This document shows positions 1 to 8,584 of a stretch of 64,000 nt of DNA, piece after piece. A program made the translations under genes and the position numbers. Each line of letters starts with the position of its first letter. The first letter of the stretch is position 1. This stretch comes from Dysgonomonas gadei ATCC BAA-286. GTDB taxonomy: Bacteria; Bacteroidota; Bacteroidia; Bacteroidales; Dysgonomonadaceae. Where the stretch lies: contig NZ_GL891986.1 of assembly GCF_000213555.1 (NCBI RefSeq), forward strand, positions 127,123 to 191,122. The letters are read 5' to 3'. The notes beneath the pieces are model-generated. The model saw only the letters and a list, made by a program, of their open reading frames with translations, had not been told where the DNA came from and made no database searches.

Positions 1-360
1 GCGGCCTCGGCCCGGTTGCTGGGTATGAATCATTTCACCAAACAAGCCCCTGTGCATATTATAGTAATAGAGGAGAAGGTGAATATAAGTTCAGGTATTG
101 GCGGTATTGTGAAAGATAAACATTTCGCCTTTCTGGATATCGGTATTGCTGCTTCTCATATTTGCCTTGCGGCTGAAGCCGAAGGGCTGGGCAGTTGCAT
201 CCTTGGTTGGTTCGCCGAGTCAAAAATGAAAAAACTGCTGAATATCCCTGATAACAGACGTGTGGTACTCGATATTGTTATCGGCTATCCCGCACAGCCG
301 TTGAGAGAAAAGAAACGCAAGCCTACAGAAGAAGTTATTTCCTATAATACTTACACTTAA
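1..360 (+). CDS. Nitroreductase family protein (C-terminal part, cut by window start)
   Basis: The reading frame is open from base 1, so the N-terminus lies outside the window; about 119 residues are visible. The segment with AEAEGLGSCILGWF, then a late I-P-x-x-x-R-V-V and IVIGYP, matches the C-terminal half of FMN-dependent nitroreductases, which reduce nitro compounds or quinones with NAD(P)H in the cytoplasm. The flavin-binding N-terminal Arg/Ser residues are not visible, so substrate cannot be assigned. The stop is 11 bases before the next gene, suggesting co-transcription, although that neighbour is an exported protein and no functional link is obvious. Confidence 0.75.
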   Translation, partial: AASARLLGMNHFTKQAPVHIIVIEEKVNISSGIGGIVKDKHFAFLDIGIAASHICLAAEAEGLGSCILGWFAESKMKKLLNIPDNRRVVLDIVIGYPAQPLREKKRKPTEEVISYNTYT

Positions 361-371
361 CCTAAAAAAAA

Positions 372-1094
372 ATGAAAAAAAACCTCTTACTGGTACTTTT
401 TATTATGGCAGTATGTTCTGCGAATGCCCAATTTCGTTTTGGTGTAACAGCCGGTGGAAATGTATCTAAAATTACAATGGAAGATGGCTTGGGTAACAAT
501 AACGGACTCTATAAATCCCGTATTGGATTTCAAGGAGGAGCAGTTGCCGAATACATGTTTTCCGATGTATTCGGACTGCAAACACGTTTGCTTTATACAC
601 AAAATGGCTCTAATATGGATAAAGAGAGGTTGAGCGAAGGCATGCGTATGACTAACGAAGAAGAAATACCTGAGGGTATGACTATGGGAGGACGTACAAT
701 TTACAACCAGATTCAGCTGCCTCTTTACGCAAAAGTAAAGTATCCGATCGCTCCGGGGCTGGACATATATGGACTGTTTGGCGGTTTTGCCGGATATATT
801 TTTGATGGGAAGGCTAAGATGGAAGCAAAATTGAATGGTGTGACCCAATCCTTTACCTGGGATTTGTTTGATGTGCAGATTTTCGATGGCCAGTCGACAG
901 AAATAAATCCTTATTATACAAAGAGATGGAATGCAGGTCTAGCTGTAGAACTGGGTTTTGAACTTTCAGATAAAATGTTTCTGGGAGTAGGATACAAGCG
1001 TATTCTGACAGAAATGTCAGCATATAGCATAGCCGGATACAGATTGAAAACGCATTTAGACGATTTTTCCCTGTCGGCAGGCTATTTCTTTTAA
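372..1094 (+). CDS. Outer-membrane beta-barrel protein (porin-family type), exported
   Basis: A 240-residue protein with a clear Sec signal peptide (MKKNLLLVLFIMAVCSANA, cleavage before Gln20). The mature part alternates short amphipathic strands with Gly/Tyr-rich turns (FRFGVTAGGNVSK, FGLQTRLLYTQNG, LGVGYKRILTEM) and ends in an aromatic residue (AGYFF), the usual signature of a small 8-10-stranded outer-membrane barrel of the PorT/OMP_b-brl families. Function is not known. The ATG is preceded by an A-rich tract rather than a Shine-Dalgarno, normal for Bacteroidota. Confidence 0.7.
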   Translation: MKKNLLLVLFIMAVCSANAQFRFGVTAGGNVSKITMEDGLGNNNGLYKSRIGFQGGAVAEYMFSDVFGLQTRLLYTQNGSNMDKERLSEGMRMTNEEEIPEGMTMGGRTIYNQIQLPLYAKVKYPIAPGLDIYGLFGGFAGYIFDGKAKMEAKLNGVTQSFTWDLFDVQIFDGQSTEINPYYTKRWNAGLAVELGFELSDKMFLGVGYKRILTEMSAYSIAGYRLKTHLDDFSLSAGYFF

Positions 1095-1136
1095 GCAATT
1101 ACTAAATTATACAAATAAAAAAACTACATACGATTA

Positions 1137-1742
1137 ATGGAAAAGAAGCATTGGATATTCCTTATCATATTCTTTATAGTAGGTATATGGTCGGGTATTA
1201 ATCCTTACGAAACGGGACTGTGGTTTCTCGAAGCGGGAATGTGCATTGTCGGTGTGGCTATACTAGCCTTTACCTTTAAGCGGTTCAGGTTTACGGATAT
1301 GACCTATGTTTTTATCCTCATCCATCTTATCATCCTTTTTGTAGGGGCGCATTATTCCTATGCTAAGGTTCCTTTATTCGACTGGATAAAAGAAGCATTT
1401 GACCAAAGCCGCAACAATTATGATAAAGTAGGGCATTTTGCGCAGGGCTTTATTCCGGCAATGATTACCCGCGAATTGCTTATTCGTCTCAATGTGCTCA
1501 AAAAACGTTCATGGCTGCCATTTATCGTTATTTGTATCTGCCTTGCCATCAGCGCTTTTTACGAATTGATCGAGTGGTGGGTAGGTGCATTGTCTGACGA
1601 CGAGGCTGACGATTTTCTCGGTACTCAGGGATATGTCTGGGATACACAGTCGGATATGTTTTGCGCCATGTTTGGGGCCATCTGTATGCTGATATTCTTT
1701 TCGAAATTACAGGATAAGCAAATTAGCAGGCAGGCAAATTAA
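1137..1742 (+). CDS. YjdF/DUF2238-family inner-membrane protein
   Basis: A 201-residue polytopic membrane protein with about five to six predicted helices (residues ~5-22, 28-46, 54-73, ~95-115, ~125-147, ~175-190). The central D-K-x-G-H-F-A-Q-G-F motif (about residues 97-106), followed by FYELIEWW and DTQSDMF, is the conserved core of the DUF2238 family, typified by E. coli YjdF (about 209 residues). The conserved charged His/Glu/Asp residues within membrane segments suggest a metal- or substrate-binding role, but no function is established. It lies between an outer-membrane protein and an EamA transporter in the same direction. Confidence 0.7.
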   Translation: MEKKHWIFLIIFFIVGIWSGINPYETGLWFLEAGMCIVGVAILAFTFKRFRFTDMTYVFILIHLIILFVGAHYSYAKVPLFDWIKEAFDQSRNNYDKVGHFAQGFIPAMITRELLIRLNVLKKRSWLPFIVICICLAISAFYELIEWWVGALSDDEADDFLGTQGYVWDTQSDMFCAMFGAICMLIFFSKLQDKQISRQAN

Positions 1743-1779
1743 CAAATGAATTCATCATTATTAATTCTTAATTAACACA

Positions 1780-2718
1780 ATGACTCTTTCTCAGAAACAA
1801 CAGGGACATCTTATTATGCTTGTTGTGATGACAGTTTTCGGACTGAATATTCCCATCAATAAGTATCTGTATAGTACCGGACTTCTTACTCCTATGGCTA
1901 TGACAATGCTGCGTATGGGTTTTGCTGCCATTGCCTTTTGGGTAGTGTCGTTATTCACGAAAAAAGAAAAAGTAGACAGACGGGATTTACTCATACTGTG
2001 TATAGGTGGTATTTCGGGCATGCTCATCAATCAGAGTCTCTTTGCATACGGTCTTGGGCAAACATCATCTGTGGATGCATCTATAATAACTACCAGTGGC
2101 CCTTTGTTTGCCATGATACTGGCGGCTGTATTACTCAAAGAACCCATTACATTCAAAAAAGCAGGCGGTGTGCTGCTCGGTGGACTTGGAGCGATATTTC
2201 TGGTTTATACGTCCAATCAGGTGGTTACTCCCGGGCAGGGATCAGCCCTTGCAGGGGATATCGCCGTGCTTAGCGCGCAACTGTTTTATGCATTTTATCT
2301 GGTAATTACACGTCCGTTGTCGACTAAGTACTCTCCCATAACGATGATGAAATGGATGTTTTTCTTTGCCGCCCTGATCAATCTGCCTGTCAGCTATAAT
2401 GCTGTATTTACCGCGCAGCTGTTCCGTCAGCCCGATATAATGCCGTATCTGATGCTATCATTTACATTGCTGGGCGCTACATTTTTTACTTATATGATGA
2501 TTCCCTTAGCTCAGAGGCGTATAAGGCCTACAACTATTTCCATGTATAATAATATGCAGCCACTCATTGCTTCCGGCGTAGCCATATATATGGGAATGGA
2601 CCGGTTTACATTCGAAAAACTGCTGGCCGCCATATTAATCTTCGGAGGAGTATATCTGGTGACGGCCAGTAAATCAAGAGCCGATGTAGAACGGGAGTCC
2701 AAAATAGAACAACAATAG
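1780..2718 (+). CDS. EamA/DMT-superfamily transporter
   Basis: A 312-residue protein with ten predicted transmembrane helices in two homologous halves, each an EamA domain (about residues 10-142 and 160-295). Typical sequence features include the N-terminal NIPINKYLY segment and the GGLGAIFLVY end of the first repeat. Members export or exchange amino acids, nucleotides or other small metabolites across the inner membrane; substrate cannot be read from sequence. The C-terminus is charged and cytoplasmic. The gene follows the YjdF-like gene by 37 bases and probably shares its transcript. Confidence 0.8.
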   Translation: MTLSQKQQGHLIMLVVMTVFGLNIPINKYLYSTGLLTPMAMTMLRMGFAAIAFWVVSLFTKKEKVDRRDLLILCIGGISGMLINQSLFAYGLGQTSSVDASIITTSGPLFAMILAAVLLKEPITFKKAGGVLLGGLGAIFLVYTSNQVVTPGQGSALAGDIAVLSAQLFYAFYLVITRPLSTKYSPITMMKWMFFFAALINLPVSYNAVFTAQLFRQPDIMPYLMLSFTLLGATFFTYMMIPLAQRRIRPTTISMYNNMQPLIASGVAIYMGMDRFTFEKLLAAILIFGGVYLVTASKSRADVERESKIEQQ

Positions 2719-2750
2719 GCTTGTATTCTGGTTTTCTGAAAAATAAGCTG

Positions 2751-2758
2751 TATTTTTG
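2751..2758 (+). promoter_or_regulatory. Candidate -7 box (TATTTTTG)
   Basis: TATTTTTG matches the Bacteroidota TAnnTTTG -7 element; TCTG about 21 bases upstream is a weak -33 match. It lies in the gap after the EamA gene, and the palindromic AGGTC motif follows 11 bases downstream, so the motif would sit at the very start of the transcript of the glycosyltransferase gene. Confidence 0.5.
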
Positions 2759-2768
2759 CACAGATTTT

Positions 2769-2789
2769 AAGGTCGCAGACCTATTTATT
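2769..2789 (+). promoter_or_regulatory. Leader palindrome motif, copy A (AGGTC-GCA-GACCT + ATTTATT)
   Basis: A 5-bp inverted repeat AGGTC/GACCT with a 3-base spacer followed by ATTTATT. It is one of six related copies in this window, all in leaders of + strand genes (see the finding). It starts 11 bases after a -7 box and ends 82 bases before the ATG of the Gpi18-like gene. Function unknown: operator, RNA hairpin or mobile-element end are all possible. Confidence 0.55.
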
Positions 2790-2871
2790 GCTTTAGTAGG
2801 CATGCCAACAACTGGAAGGCTATGTTTGAATAAAGGTGAATAAATACTTACTCTTACTTAATACATACACA

Positions 2872-4074
2872 ATGGACAAAGTTAGCAACCGCATAAAGTA
2901 TTGCTGTTTCGGCCTTATATTCCTGGGGCTGGTAATCAGGCTGCTTTTATTCAAATATCATTCTACTGACTATGGCGGATTCCTTATTCACTGGATAGAT
3001 CATATAAAGACATATGGCTTTGCCGGATTTAAGGACGATTTCTATAATTATGCACCTACATATATCTATATGCTTGCTATTGTGGCAAAAACAGATATAT
3101 ACCCCTTGTACGGAATCAAGATATTGTCGGTCATATTCGACTTTATAGCCGCGTATTTTCTTTCGCAGATTGTTTTCCATGTAACAAAGAAAGAGTCTTT
3201 CAAGTGGATTGCATTTGCTTTGGTATCAGTACTTCCTACTATTATACTCGATGGCTCATTCATGGCGCAATGTGATTCTATTTACGTATCGGTAATACTG
3301 GCTAGTGTTTATTTTTTACTGAAACGGAACAATCCGGCCTCTGTGATCCTTCTCGGGCTGGCATTTGCCCTGAAAGCTCAAACGGCAATTGTGCTGCCAT
3401 TCTTCTTCGTATATATGCTTAGGGGAGGTATAAAATGGTATTATTTTTTGCTTGTACCCGTTGTGTTTGTCATTATGATTATCCCTGCATGGCTTGCCGG
3501 TAGGCCGTTTCTCGATCTATTGCTGGTTTATAAGATGCAATCGGAATATTATGAAGGTATAGTAGGATTCTTTCCTAATATCTATGTGTGGATACAGCAA
3601 CTTATCAATTACGATAAGAATATTGGTATGATATTCACTATGCTGCTTACTCTTACAGGAGGGTTTATCCTCTGCCGGAAGAAGTATATATTTTCACTCG
3701 AATCGTGGATACAATTACTCTTTATCAGTGCGATTGTTTGTCCGTTTTTCTTGCCGGGTATGCGCGAGCGTTACATGTTTTTGGGCGATGTAGTGGCGGT
3801 TGCCTATATCCTTATGTTCCCTAAAAAGATGTATTTACCGATAGGGATAATATTCATATCGTTCTTCTCCTACATCAGGTGTTTTTACTACTTCGCGCCT
3901 TTTGCCGATTATCCGCAGGCTGTGTTTTCTTTCTTCGAGTTTATTCCGTGGAGGCTGATGGCGTTGGTATATTTTACAATAATTGTGCTGACAGTGATAG
4001 ACTTTATAAGGACTTTGCAGAATAACAAGCCGGAAGATGAATTTGTGATGGGAGACAAAGCAAACCCAAATTAA
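2872..4074 (+). CDS. Gpi18-like membrane glycosyltransferase (GT-C fold)
   Basis: Polytopic membrane protein of 400 residues from the ATG at 2872; an in-frame GTG 36 bases upstream is possible but adds no conserved sequence. It has about ten hydrophobic helices and a GT-C arrangement: an acidic motif early in the first periplasmic loop (S-T-D-Y-G-G-F, about residues 32-38), a later MAQCDSIYVS segment, and L-P-G-M-R-E-R-Y near residue 299, resembling Gpi18-type mannosyltransferases. Such enzymes transfer sugar from a polyprenyl-phosphate donor on the periplasmic face. Acceptor unknown; it could act in surface glycan or protein glycosylation. It has its own promoter and the palindromic leader motif. 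Confidence 0.6.
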   Translation: MDKVSNRIKYCCFGLIFLGLVIRLLLFKYHSTDYGGFLIHWIDHIKTYGFAGFKDDFYNYAPTYIYMLAIVAKTDIYPLYGIKILSVIFDFIAAYFLSQIVFHVTKKESFKWIAFALVSVLPTIILDGSFMAQCDSIYVSVILASVYFLLKRNNPASVILLGLAFALKAQTAIVLPFFFVYMLRGGIKWYYFLLVPVVFVIMIIPAWLAGRPFLDLLLVYKMQSEYYEGIVGFFPNIYVWIQQLINYDKNIGMIFTMLLTLTGGFILCRKKYIFSLESWIQLLFISAIVCPFFLPGMRERYMFLGDVVAVAYILMFPKKMYLPIGIIFISFFSYIRCFYYFAPFADYPQAVFSFFEFIPWRLMALVYFTIIVLTVIDFIRTLQNNKPEDEFVMGDKANPN

Positions 4075-4096
4075 TTGTCATCTGCAAAATAAAGCG

Positions 4097-4104
4097 TATT
4101 TTTG
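4097..4104 (+). promoter_or_regulatory. Candidate -7 box (TATTTTTG) with upstream TTG
   Basis: TATTTTTG fits the Bacteroidota -7 consensus, and TTG at 4075-4077 gives a -33-like element with a spacer of 19 bases. It would drive the outer-membrane protein gene at 4216 and perhaps mnmA, leaving a leader of about 105 bases that carries the palindromic motif just before the start codon. Confidence 0.5.
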
Positions 4105-4182
4105 TACCTTGATTGAAAATGTTAAAGTAAATTATAGTAATTCAAACTTATAACAGCCAGTCGTTGTTATACTTGGGTGGCT

Positions 4183-4203
4183 AATAAATAGGGTCGGTGA
4201 CCA
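4183..4203 (-). promoter_or_regulatory. Leader palindrome motif, copy B (degenerate, reverse orientation)
   Basis: AATAAATAGGGTCGGTGACC: the reverse orientation of the motif, with GGTC/GACC arms and one extra G. It ends 12 bases before the ATG at 4216. The sequence before it (CCAGTCGTTG...) also resembles the flank of copy A read on the other strand (CCAGTTGTTG...), suggesting that the conserved unit is longer than the palindrome. Confidence 0.45.
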
Positions 4204-4215
4204 TTGTTGATAAAA

Positions 4216-4725
4216 ATGAAAAAGATACAAATTATATGCTTGTTCCTGCTATTGCCTTTTGCCTGTTCAGCTCAGTTTATAGGTGTCGGGGCGCAGTATG
4301 CAGATGCCAAGGGTAAAGGAAACGATTTCCAGTTTGCAGCTAATGCATCCTTTCCGGTATGGCATAAGAAAAATCCGCTGAATTCGTTCGTGTCCAGTGG
4401 TGTGGATTATACAGGAGGAAGTTCTCCGGTCGCAGGGTTGAACTTGAAGCCTATACAATTGACTTCTTTCCTGAGCGAATCTTTATTTAATAATAACAAA
4501 GCGACAATTCTGGTTGGCTGTGATGCCGGGTATATCTTCAATTTCAGGCATGGAAAGGACGGAATTGTGATTACTCCGAATGTATATGCCGATTATAAAT
4601 TCTTTTTTGTAAAGGCAGGTTATGATTTTAATGTGACGGGGAATGAGCAGCAATTTTTTGTCAGAGCTGGATTTTGCTTTGGCATGGGAACATTTAAAAA
4701 TTTTGTGAAGACAGAAATCTGGTAG
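4216..4725 (+). CDS. Small exported outer-membrane protein (paralogue of the protein at 47979-48458)
   Basis: 169 residues from the ATG at 4216; upstream TTG codons in frame are less likely because the signal peptide (MKKIQIICLFLLLPFACSA, then QF) begins here. The mature sequence is Gly/aromatic-rich with beta-strand alternation and ends in a short barrel-like segment. It aligns by eye over its whole length with the 159-residue protein at 47979-48458: both carry DYTGGS, a GLN-x-K segment, CDAGY and a final QFFVR-x-G. The family function is unknown. mnmA begins ten bases after its stop, so the two are probably co-transcribed. Confidence 0.65.
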   Translation: MKKIQIICLFLLLPFACSAQFIGVGAQYADAKGKGNDFQFAANASFPVWHKKNPLNSFVSSGVDYTGGSSPVAGLNLKPIQLTSFLSESLFNNNKATILVGCDAGYIFNFRHGKDGIVITPNVYADYKFFFVKAGYDFNVTGNEQQFFVRAGFCFGMGTFKNFVKTEIW

Positions 4726-4735
4726 ATAGATAATA

Positions 4736-5812
4736 ATGAAAATAGCAGCATTGGTATCGGGCGGGGTAGACAGTTCCGTAGTTGTACATCAGCTAAAGGA
4801 ACAAGGTTACGACCCTACCATATTTTATATACGCATAGGAATGGAAGATGAGCAGGGTTATATCGATTGCCCTGCCGAAGAAGATATTGAAATTACAACC
4901 TATATAGCAAAGAAGTATGGTTGTAAGATGGAGGTTGTGTCCCTGCATGAGGAGTATTGGGAAAATGTGGTGAGTTATACAGTCGATGCGGTAAAGCGTG
5001 GACTGACTCCCAATCCGGATATGATGTGCAACAAAATGATTAAGTTTGGATGCTTTGAGCAAAAATGGGGGCACGAATTTGATAAGATTGCAACAGGACA
5101 TTATGCAACAACTACTGAACTGAACGGCAAGACATGGCTCTCTACTGCAAAAGATCATGTGAAAGACCAAACCTACTTTCTCGGGCAGATAGATTATTTA
5201 CAAGTGTCGAAATTGATGTTTCCTATAGGTGATCTGCTCAAGAGTGAGGTACGCGCTATTGCCGCTCAACAGGGATTGCCATCGGCCCAGCGTAAAGATA
5301 GTCAGGGTATTTGTTTCCTAGGCAAAGTAAATTATAATGACTTTATTCGCCGCTATCTGGGAGAACGCAAAGGTAAGATTGTGGAATTGGAAACAGGGAA
5401 TGTTCTAGGCAAGCATGATGGTTATTGGTTTCACACTATCGGCCAACGTCGGGGTTTGAAGCTGAGTGGTGGCCCGTGGTTTGTGATAAAGAAGGATACG
5501 AAACGCAATGTCGTTTATGTTTCTAATGGCTATGATCCTGAAACACAATATGGGAAAGTGGTAAATCTTGCAGGCTTTTCATTTATCACAGAAGATATCT
5601 GGGGAGATTTTGAAGGTAGGAAAGACATCACTTTCAAAATACGGCATACCCCTGAGTTTACCCATGGCTATATAGAAAAAATAGGAGATCTGTATCGCAT
5701 CCACTCCGATGAAAAGATACAGGGTATTGCCGCCGGACAGTTTGGCGTAGTCTATGATGCCGATTCCAAATTGTGTATTGGCAGCGGGATGATAGCCAAT
5801 GACGAGACTTAA
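4736..5812 (+). CDS. mnmA: tRNA-specific 2-thiouridylase MnmA
   Basis: Cytoplasmic enzyme that inserts sulfur at position 2 of the wobble uridine (U34) of tRNA-Lys, -Glu and -Gln, using ATP and sulfur relayed from cysteine desulfurase. The 358-residue length fits the family. Visible features are the P-loop SGGVDSS (residues 8-14), the PNPDMMC motif with nucleophilic Cys98, ATGHYA (119-124) and the second catalytic cysteine in GICFLG (Cys193); the C-terminal beta-barrel follows. Bacteroidota genomes often have two MnmA-type proteins, so this could be either. It starts ten bases after the small outer-membrane protein gene. Confidence 0.93.
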   Translation: MKIAALVSGGVDSSVVVHQLKEQGYDPTIFYIRIGMEDEQGYIDCPAEEDIEITTYIAKKYGCKMEVVSLHEEYWENVVSYTVDAVKRGLTPNPDMMCNKMIKFGCFEQKWGHEFDKIATGHYATTTELNGKTWLSTAKDHVKDQTYFLGQIDYLQVSKLMFPIGDLLKSEVRAIAAQQGLPSAQRKDSQGICFLGKVNYNDFIRRYLGERKGKIVELETGNVLGKHDGYWFHTIGQRRGLKLSGGPWFVIKKDTKRNVVYVSNGYDPETQYGKVVNLAGFSFITEDIWGDFEGRKDITFKIRHTPEFTHGYIEKIGDLYRIHSDEKIQGIAAGQFGVVYDADSKLCIGSGMIANDET

Positions 5813-5859
5813 GATAAGTATATCAGCAAAGAACTTATAACCATAATCCATAAACATCC

Positions 5860-6495
5860 ATGTTTCTCTTTGATGACCTAGCTAAAATCCAGCTTGTCGA
5901 TGTAATCGAATTTCTGGGGACGATTGCGTTTGCTATCAGTGGTATCCGTCTGGCTTCGGCTAAACGGTTCGACTGGTTCGGAGCAATAGTAATCGGTTTT
6001 GTTACCGCTACCGGAGGTGGTACATTGCGCGACCTGTTGCTGGATGTGCCTATATTCTGGACACAGGCCAGCCGGTATATCTGGTGTACACTGTTTGCCT
6101 TTCTTATTGTACTGTGTTTCCGTAAATTTCTGGTACATCTCAATAATACCATTTTCTGGTTCGACTGTATCGGGCTGGGACTATTTGTTGTAGTAGGTTA
6201 CGAAAAAGCTCTGGCTCTCGATTATCCGGTTTGGGTATGTGTGTCTATGGCTACTATAACAGGTATAGTCGGAGGTATGATACGGGATATTCTGATAAAT
6301 GAAGTCCCTATTATTTTTACGCAGGAGCTTTATGCTGTAGCCTGTATCTTGGGCGGAATTTTGTTTAGCATCCTTCATTATCTCAATGTGGATTTGGCGG
6401 TAATAGAAATCTCTACGGCTGTATTTGTTGTAGTGATAAGAGTATTAGCTACAAAATATCGGCTGAAACTACCTATATTAAAAGGAGAGGATTAG
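5860..6495 (+). CDS. TRIC-type cation channel family protein (UPF0126/YicG)
   Basis: 211 residues with about seven hydrophobic helices arranged as two repeats of three plus one. Each repeat has a Gly-rich motif: FLGTIAFAISGIR with ATGGGTLRDLLLD in the first, and ATITGIVGGMIRDIL in the second. These mark prokaryotic homologues of trimeric intracellular cation channels. They form trimeric K+-permeable pores in the inner membrane; the physiological role in bacteria is unclear. The gene follows mnmA by 47 bases. Confidence 0.85.
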   Translation: MFLFDDLAKIQLVDVIEFLGTIAFAISGIRLASAKRFDWFGAIVIGFVTATGGGTLRDLLLDVPIFWTQASRYIWCTLFAFLIVLCFRKFLVHLNNTIFWFDCIGLGLFVVVGYEKALALDYPVWVCVSMATITGIVGGMIRDILINEVPIIFTQELYAVACILGGILFSILHYLNVDLAVIEISTAVFVVVIRVLATKYRLKLPILKGED

Positions 6496-6550
6496 TTAAT
6501 AAACATGATGATTCTCACTGTTGTAGACAATATTAGACGGATAAATGAGT

Positions 6551-6558
6551 TATATTTG
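6551..6558 (+). promoter_or_regulatory. Candidate -7 box (TATATTTG) for porE-porD
   Basis: TATATTTG fits the Bacteroidota -7 consensus and lies 40 bases before the TTG start of porE, in the only gap between the TRIC-channel gene and the PorE/PorD pair. No good -33 element is seen at the usual distance. Confidence 0.4.
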
Positions 6559-6598
6559 TGTATTAATTAATGATTGTTAAGTAACAGGTGACAACATC

Positions 6599-8584
6599 TT
6601 GAAAAGATATATTTACTATACATTAGGTTCGATAATATTACTCTCATATTTAGCTTCGTGCAAATCGGTTAAACTGGAAGATGCCGATAAGAAATTTGCA
6701 CAGGGCGAGTATTTTGTTGCTGCCGATATGTACCGTAAAATATACCGTAAAACACCGGCAAAAAAACGTGAATTGCGTGGTGAAGTAGCTCTTCGTATGG
6801 CTGAAAGCTACCGTCTCATAAATTACCCGATGAGAGCAAATGCGGCATATGCAAATGCTATACGCTACAAGGTGAACGACAGTACGGTAACCCTTCAGTA
6901 TGCACGTTCTCTTCACAAGGCAGGCGATTATAAGCAGGCGGCAAAATATTATCAGGAATTTCTTCAATTATATCCGGGAAATCAATTTGCCCTGAATGGT
7001 CTGGAAGGTACGCGACTGGCTCCGCTATGGAAAGCCAAGCCCACGCTACATCCCGTCAAACGTATGGACTTGTTTAACTCCAACAGAGGCGAATTCAGCC
7101 CCATGCTTCTGCCTCCCGATTACGATCAGGTTTATTTCTCATCCAATCGCAAAGAAGCTACAGGTGATACTATCAGCGGGATAACAGGGGCAAAACTGAA
7201 TGATATTTTCATGTCCCGGAAAGATGAAAATGGTAACTGGATGAAGGTCGAGCATGTCGAATCAACAATTAATACAGAATCGGATGAAGGAACGCCATCT
7301 TTTACCACAACAGGGACAACAATGTACTATACACATACTCCGGTTCCCGATTCGGTAGGAATATTCTTCCCGGGTATTTATGTGTCGCAACGTTCGGGCG
7401 GATCGTGGAGTGCAGGTACTAAACTGGATATAGGCAGAAAGGATACACTCAGTGTGTATGCCCACCCTACAATAAATTCGACGGGAGATGTGCTCTATTT
7501 TGTATCCGACAGGGCAGGCGGGTATGGAGGAAAAGATATATGGAAAGCTACTTTAGTTGGTGATCTTGTCGAATCTGTTCAAAATCTTGGGCCGGATATA
7601 AATACGGCAGGAGACGAAATGTTCCCTTATCTGCGCAATGATTCCACCCTTTACTTTTCATCGGACGGACACCCGGGGATGGGAGGTCTGGATATATTCA
7701 GGGCATCTTATAATTCTGTAACCGGACGATGGACTCCGGAGAATATGCAGTTTCCTGTCAATTCGCAGGCTGATGATTTCGGCATAACCTTTGAAGGAGA
7801 GAGGGAAAGCGGGTTCTTTAGTTCCAACCGTGGCGACGGGAAAGGCTTCGACCATCTCTATTCGTTCGAATATCCTGTAATCAAGACGCTTGTTGAGGGC
7901 TATATAGTAGATACCGATGATGAGTTTGTCACCAATTCCACTATCCGCATCGTAGGCCGCGACGGAACGAATAAAAAGTTTCCTGGTAAGAATGACGGGA
8001 CTTATACTCTCAATGTCGCGCAGGGTGTTGATTATGTATTCCTTGCCAGTGGCACAAATTATCTGAATACCCGCATGTCATTGAAGACAGTGGAGATGGA
8101 AAAGGATTCCACTTATCTGGTCGATTTTATTCTGACTCCGATAAATAAGCCTGTGGTGTTGGAGAATATATTCTATGATTTTGATAAAGCTACTTTACGT
8201 CCCGAATCGAAAGAGGAACTGGATGGGTTGATAGATTTACTCAATCTGAATCCGAATGTAACCATAGAATTATCGGCGCATACCGACCGTAAAGGTTCGG
8301 ATGAATATAATAACAGATTGTCGCAACGTAGAGCTGAGTCAGTGGTCAATTATCTGATTACACATGGCATAGCCAAAGATCGCCTGACTGCAGTAGGTAA
8401 AGGAAAGGCCCAGCCAAAAAACGTAACCAAAGCGGTTGTCAAGAAATATGATTTTCTGAAAGAAGGAGAGGTCTTGACTGAGCAATTTATACAGGAGTTG
8501 CCGCCTGAACAGCAGGATATGGCCGATCAGGTAAACCGTCGTACAGAGTTCAGAGTATTGAGTATAACTTATAATTTGGAATAG
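6599..8584 (+). CDS. porE: PorE-like type IX secretion lipoprotein (TPR, beta-propeller, OmpA C-terminal domain)
   Basis: 661 residues starting at TTG; no ATG near it would keep the lipoprotein signal peptide, which ends at L-A-S-C with Cys21. Order of domains: TPR-like helices (about residues 25-140), WD40/PD40 propeller blades (about 155-430, with repeated YFSSN, YYTHT, YFVSD, YFSSD and FFSSN), a carboxypeptidase-regulatory-like segment (about 430-510) and an OmpA-like peptidoglycan-binding domain (about 530-655, with ELSAHTDRKGS and N-x-R-L-S-x-x-R-A). This is the layout and length of Porphyromonas PorE, which anchors the type IX secretion machine to peptidoglycan. porD begins at the next base, supporting the call. 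Confidence 0.8.
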   Translation: MKRYIYYTLGSIILLSYLASCKSVKLEDADKKFAQGEYFVAADMYRKIYRKTPAKKRELRGEVALRMAESYRLINYPMRANAAYANAIRYKVNDSTVTLQYARSLHKAGDYKQAAKYYQEFLQLYPGNQFALNGLEGTRLAPLWKAKPTLHPVKRMDLFNSNRGEFSPMLLPPDYDQVYFSSNRKEATGDTISGITGAKLNDIFMSRKDENGNWMKVEHVESTINTESDEGTPSFTTTGTTMYYTHTPVPDSVGIFFPGIYVSQRSGGSWSAGTKLDIGRKDTLSVYAHPTINSTGDVLYFVSDRAGGYGGKDIWKATLVGDLVESVQNLGPDINTAGDEMFPYLRNDSTLYFSSDGHPGMGGLDIFRASYNSVTGRWTPENMQFPVNSQADDFGITFEGERESGFFSSNRGDGKGFDHLYSFEYPVIKTLVEGYIVDTDDEFVTNSTIRIVGRDGTNKKFPGKNDGTYTLNVAQGVDYVFLASGTNYLNTRMSLKTVEMEKDSTYLVDFILTPINKPVVLENIFYDFDKATLRPESKEELDGLIDLLNLNPNVTIELSAHTDRKGSDEYNNRLSQRRAESVVNYLITHGIAKDRLTAVGKGKAQPKNVTKAVVKKYDFLKEGEVLTEQFIQELPPEQQDMADQVNRRTEFRVLSITYNLE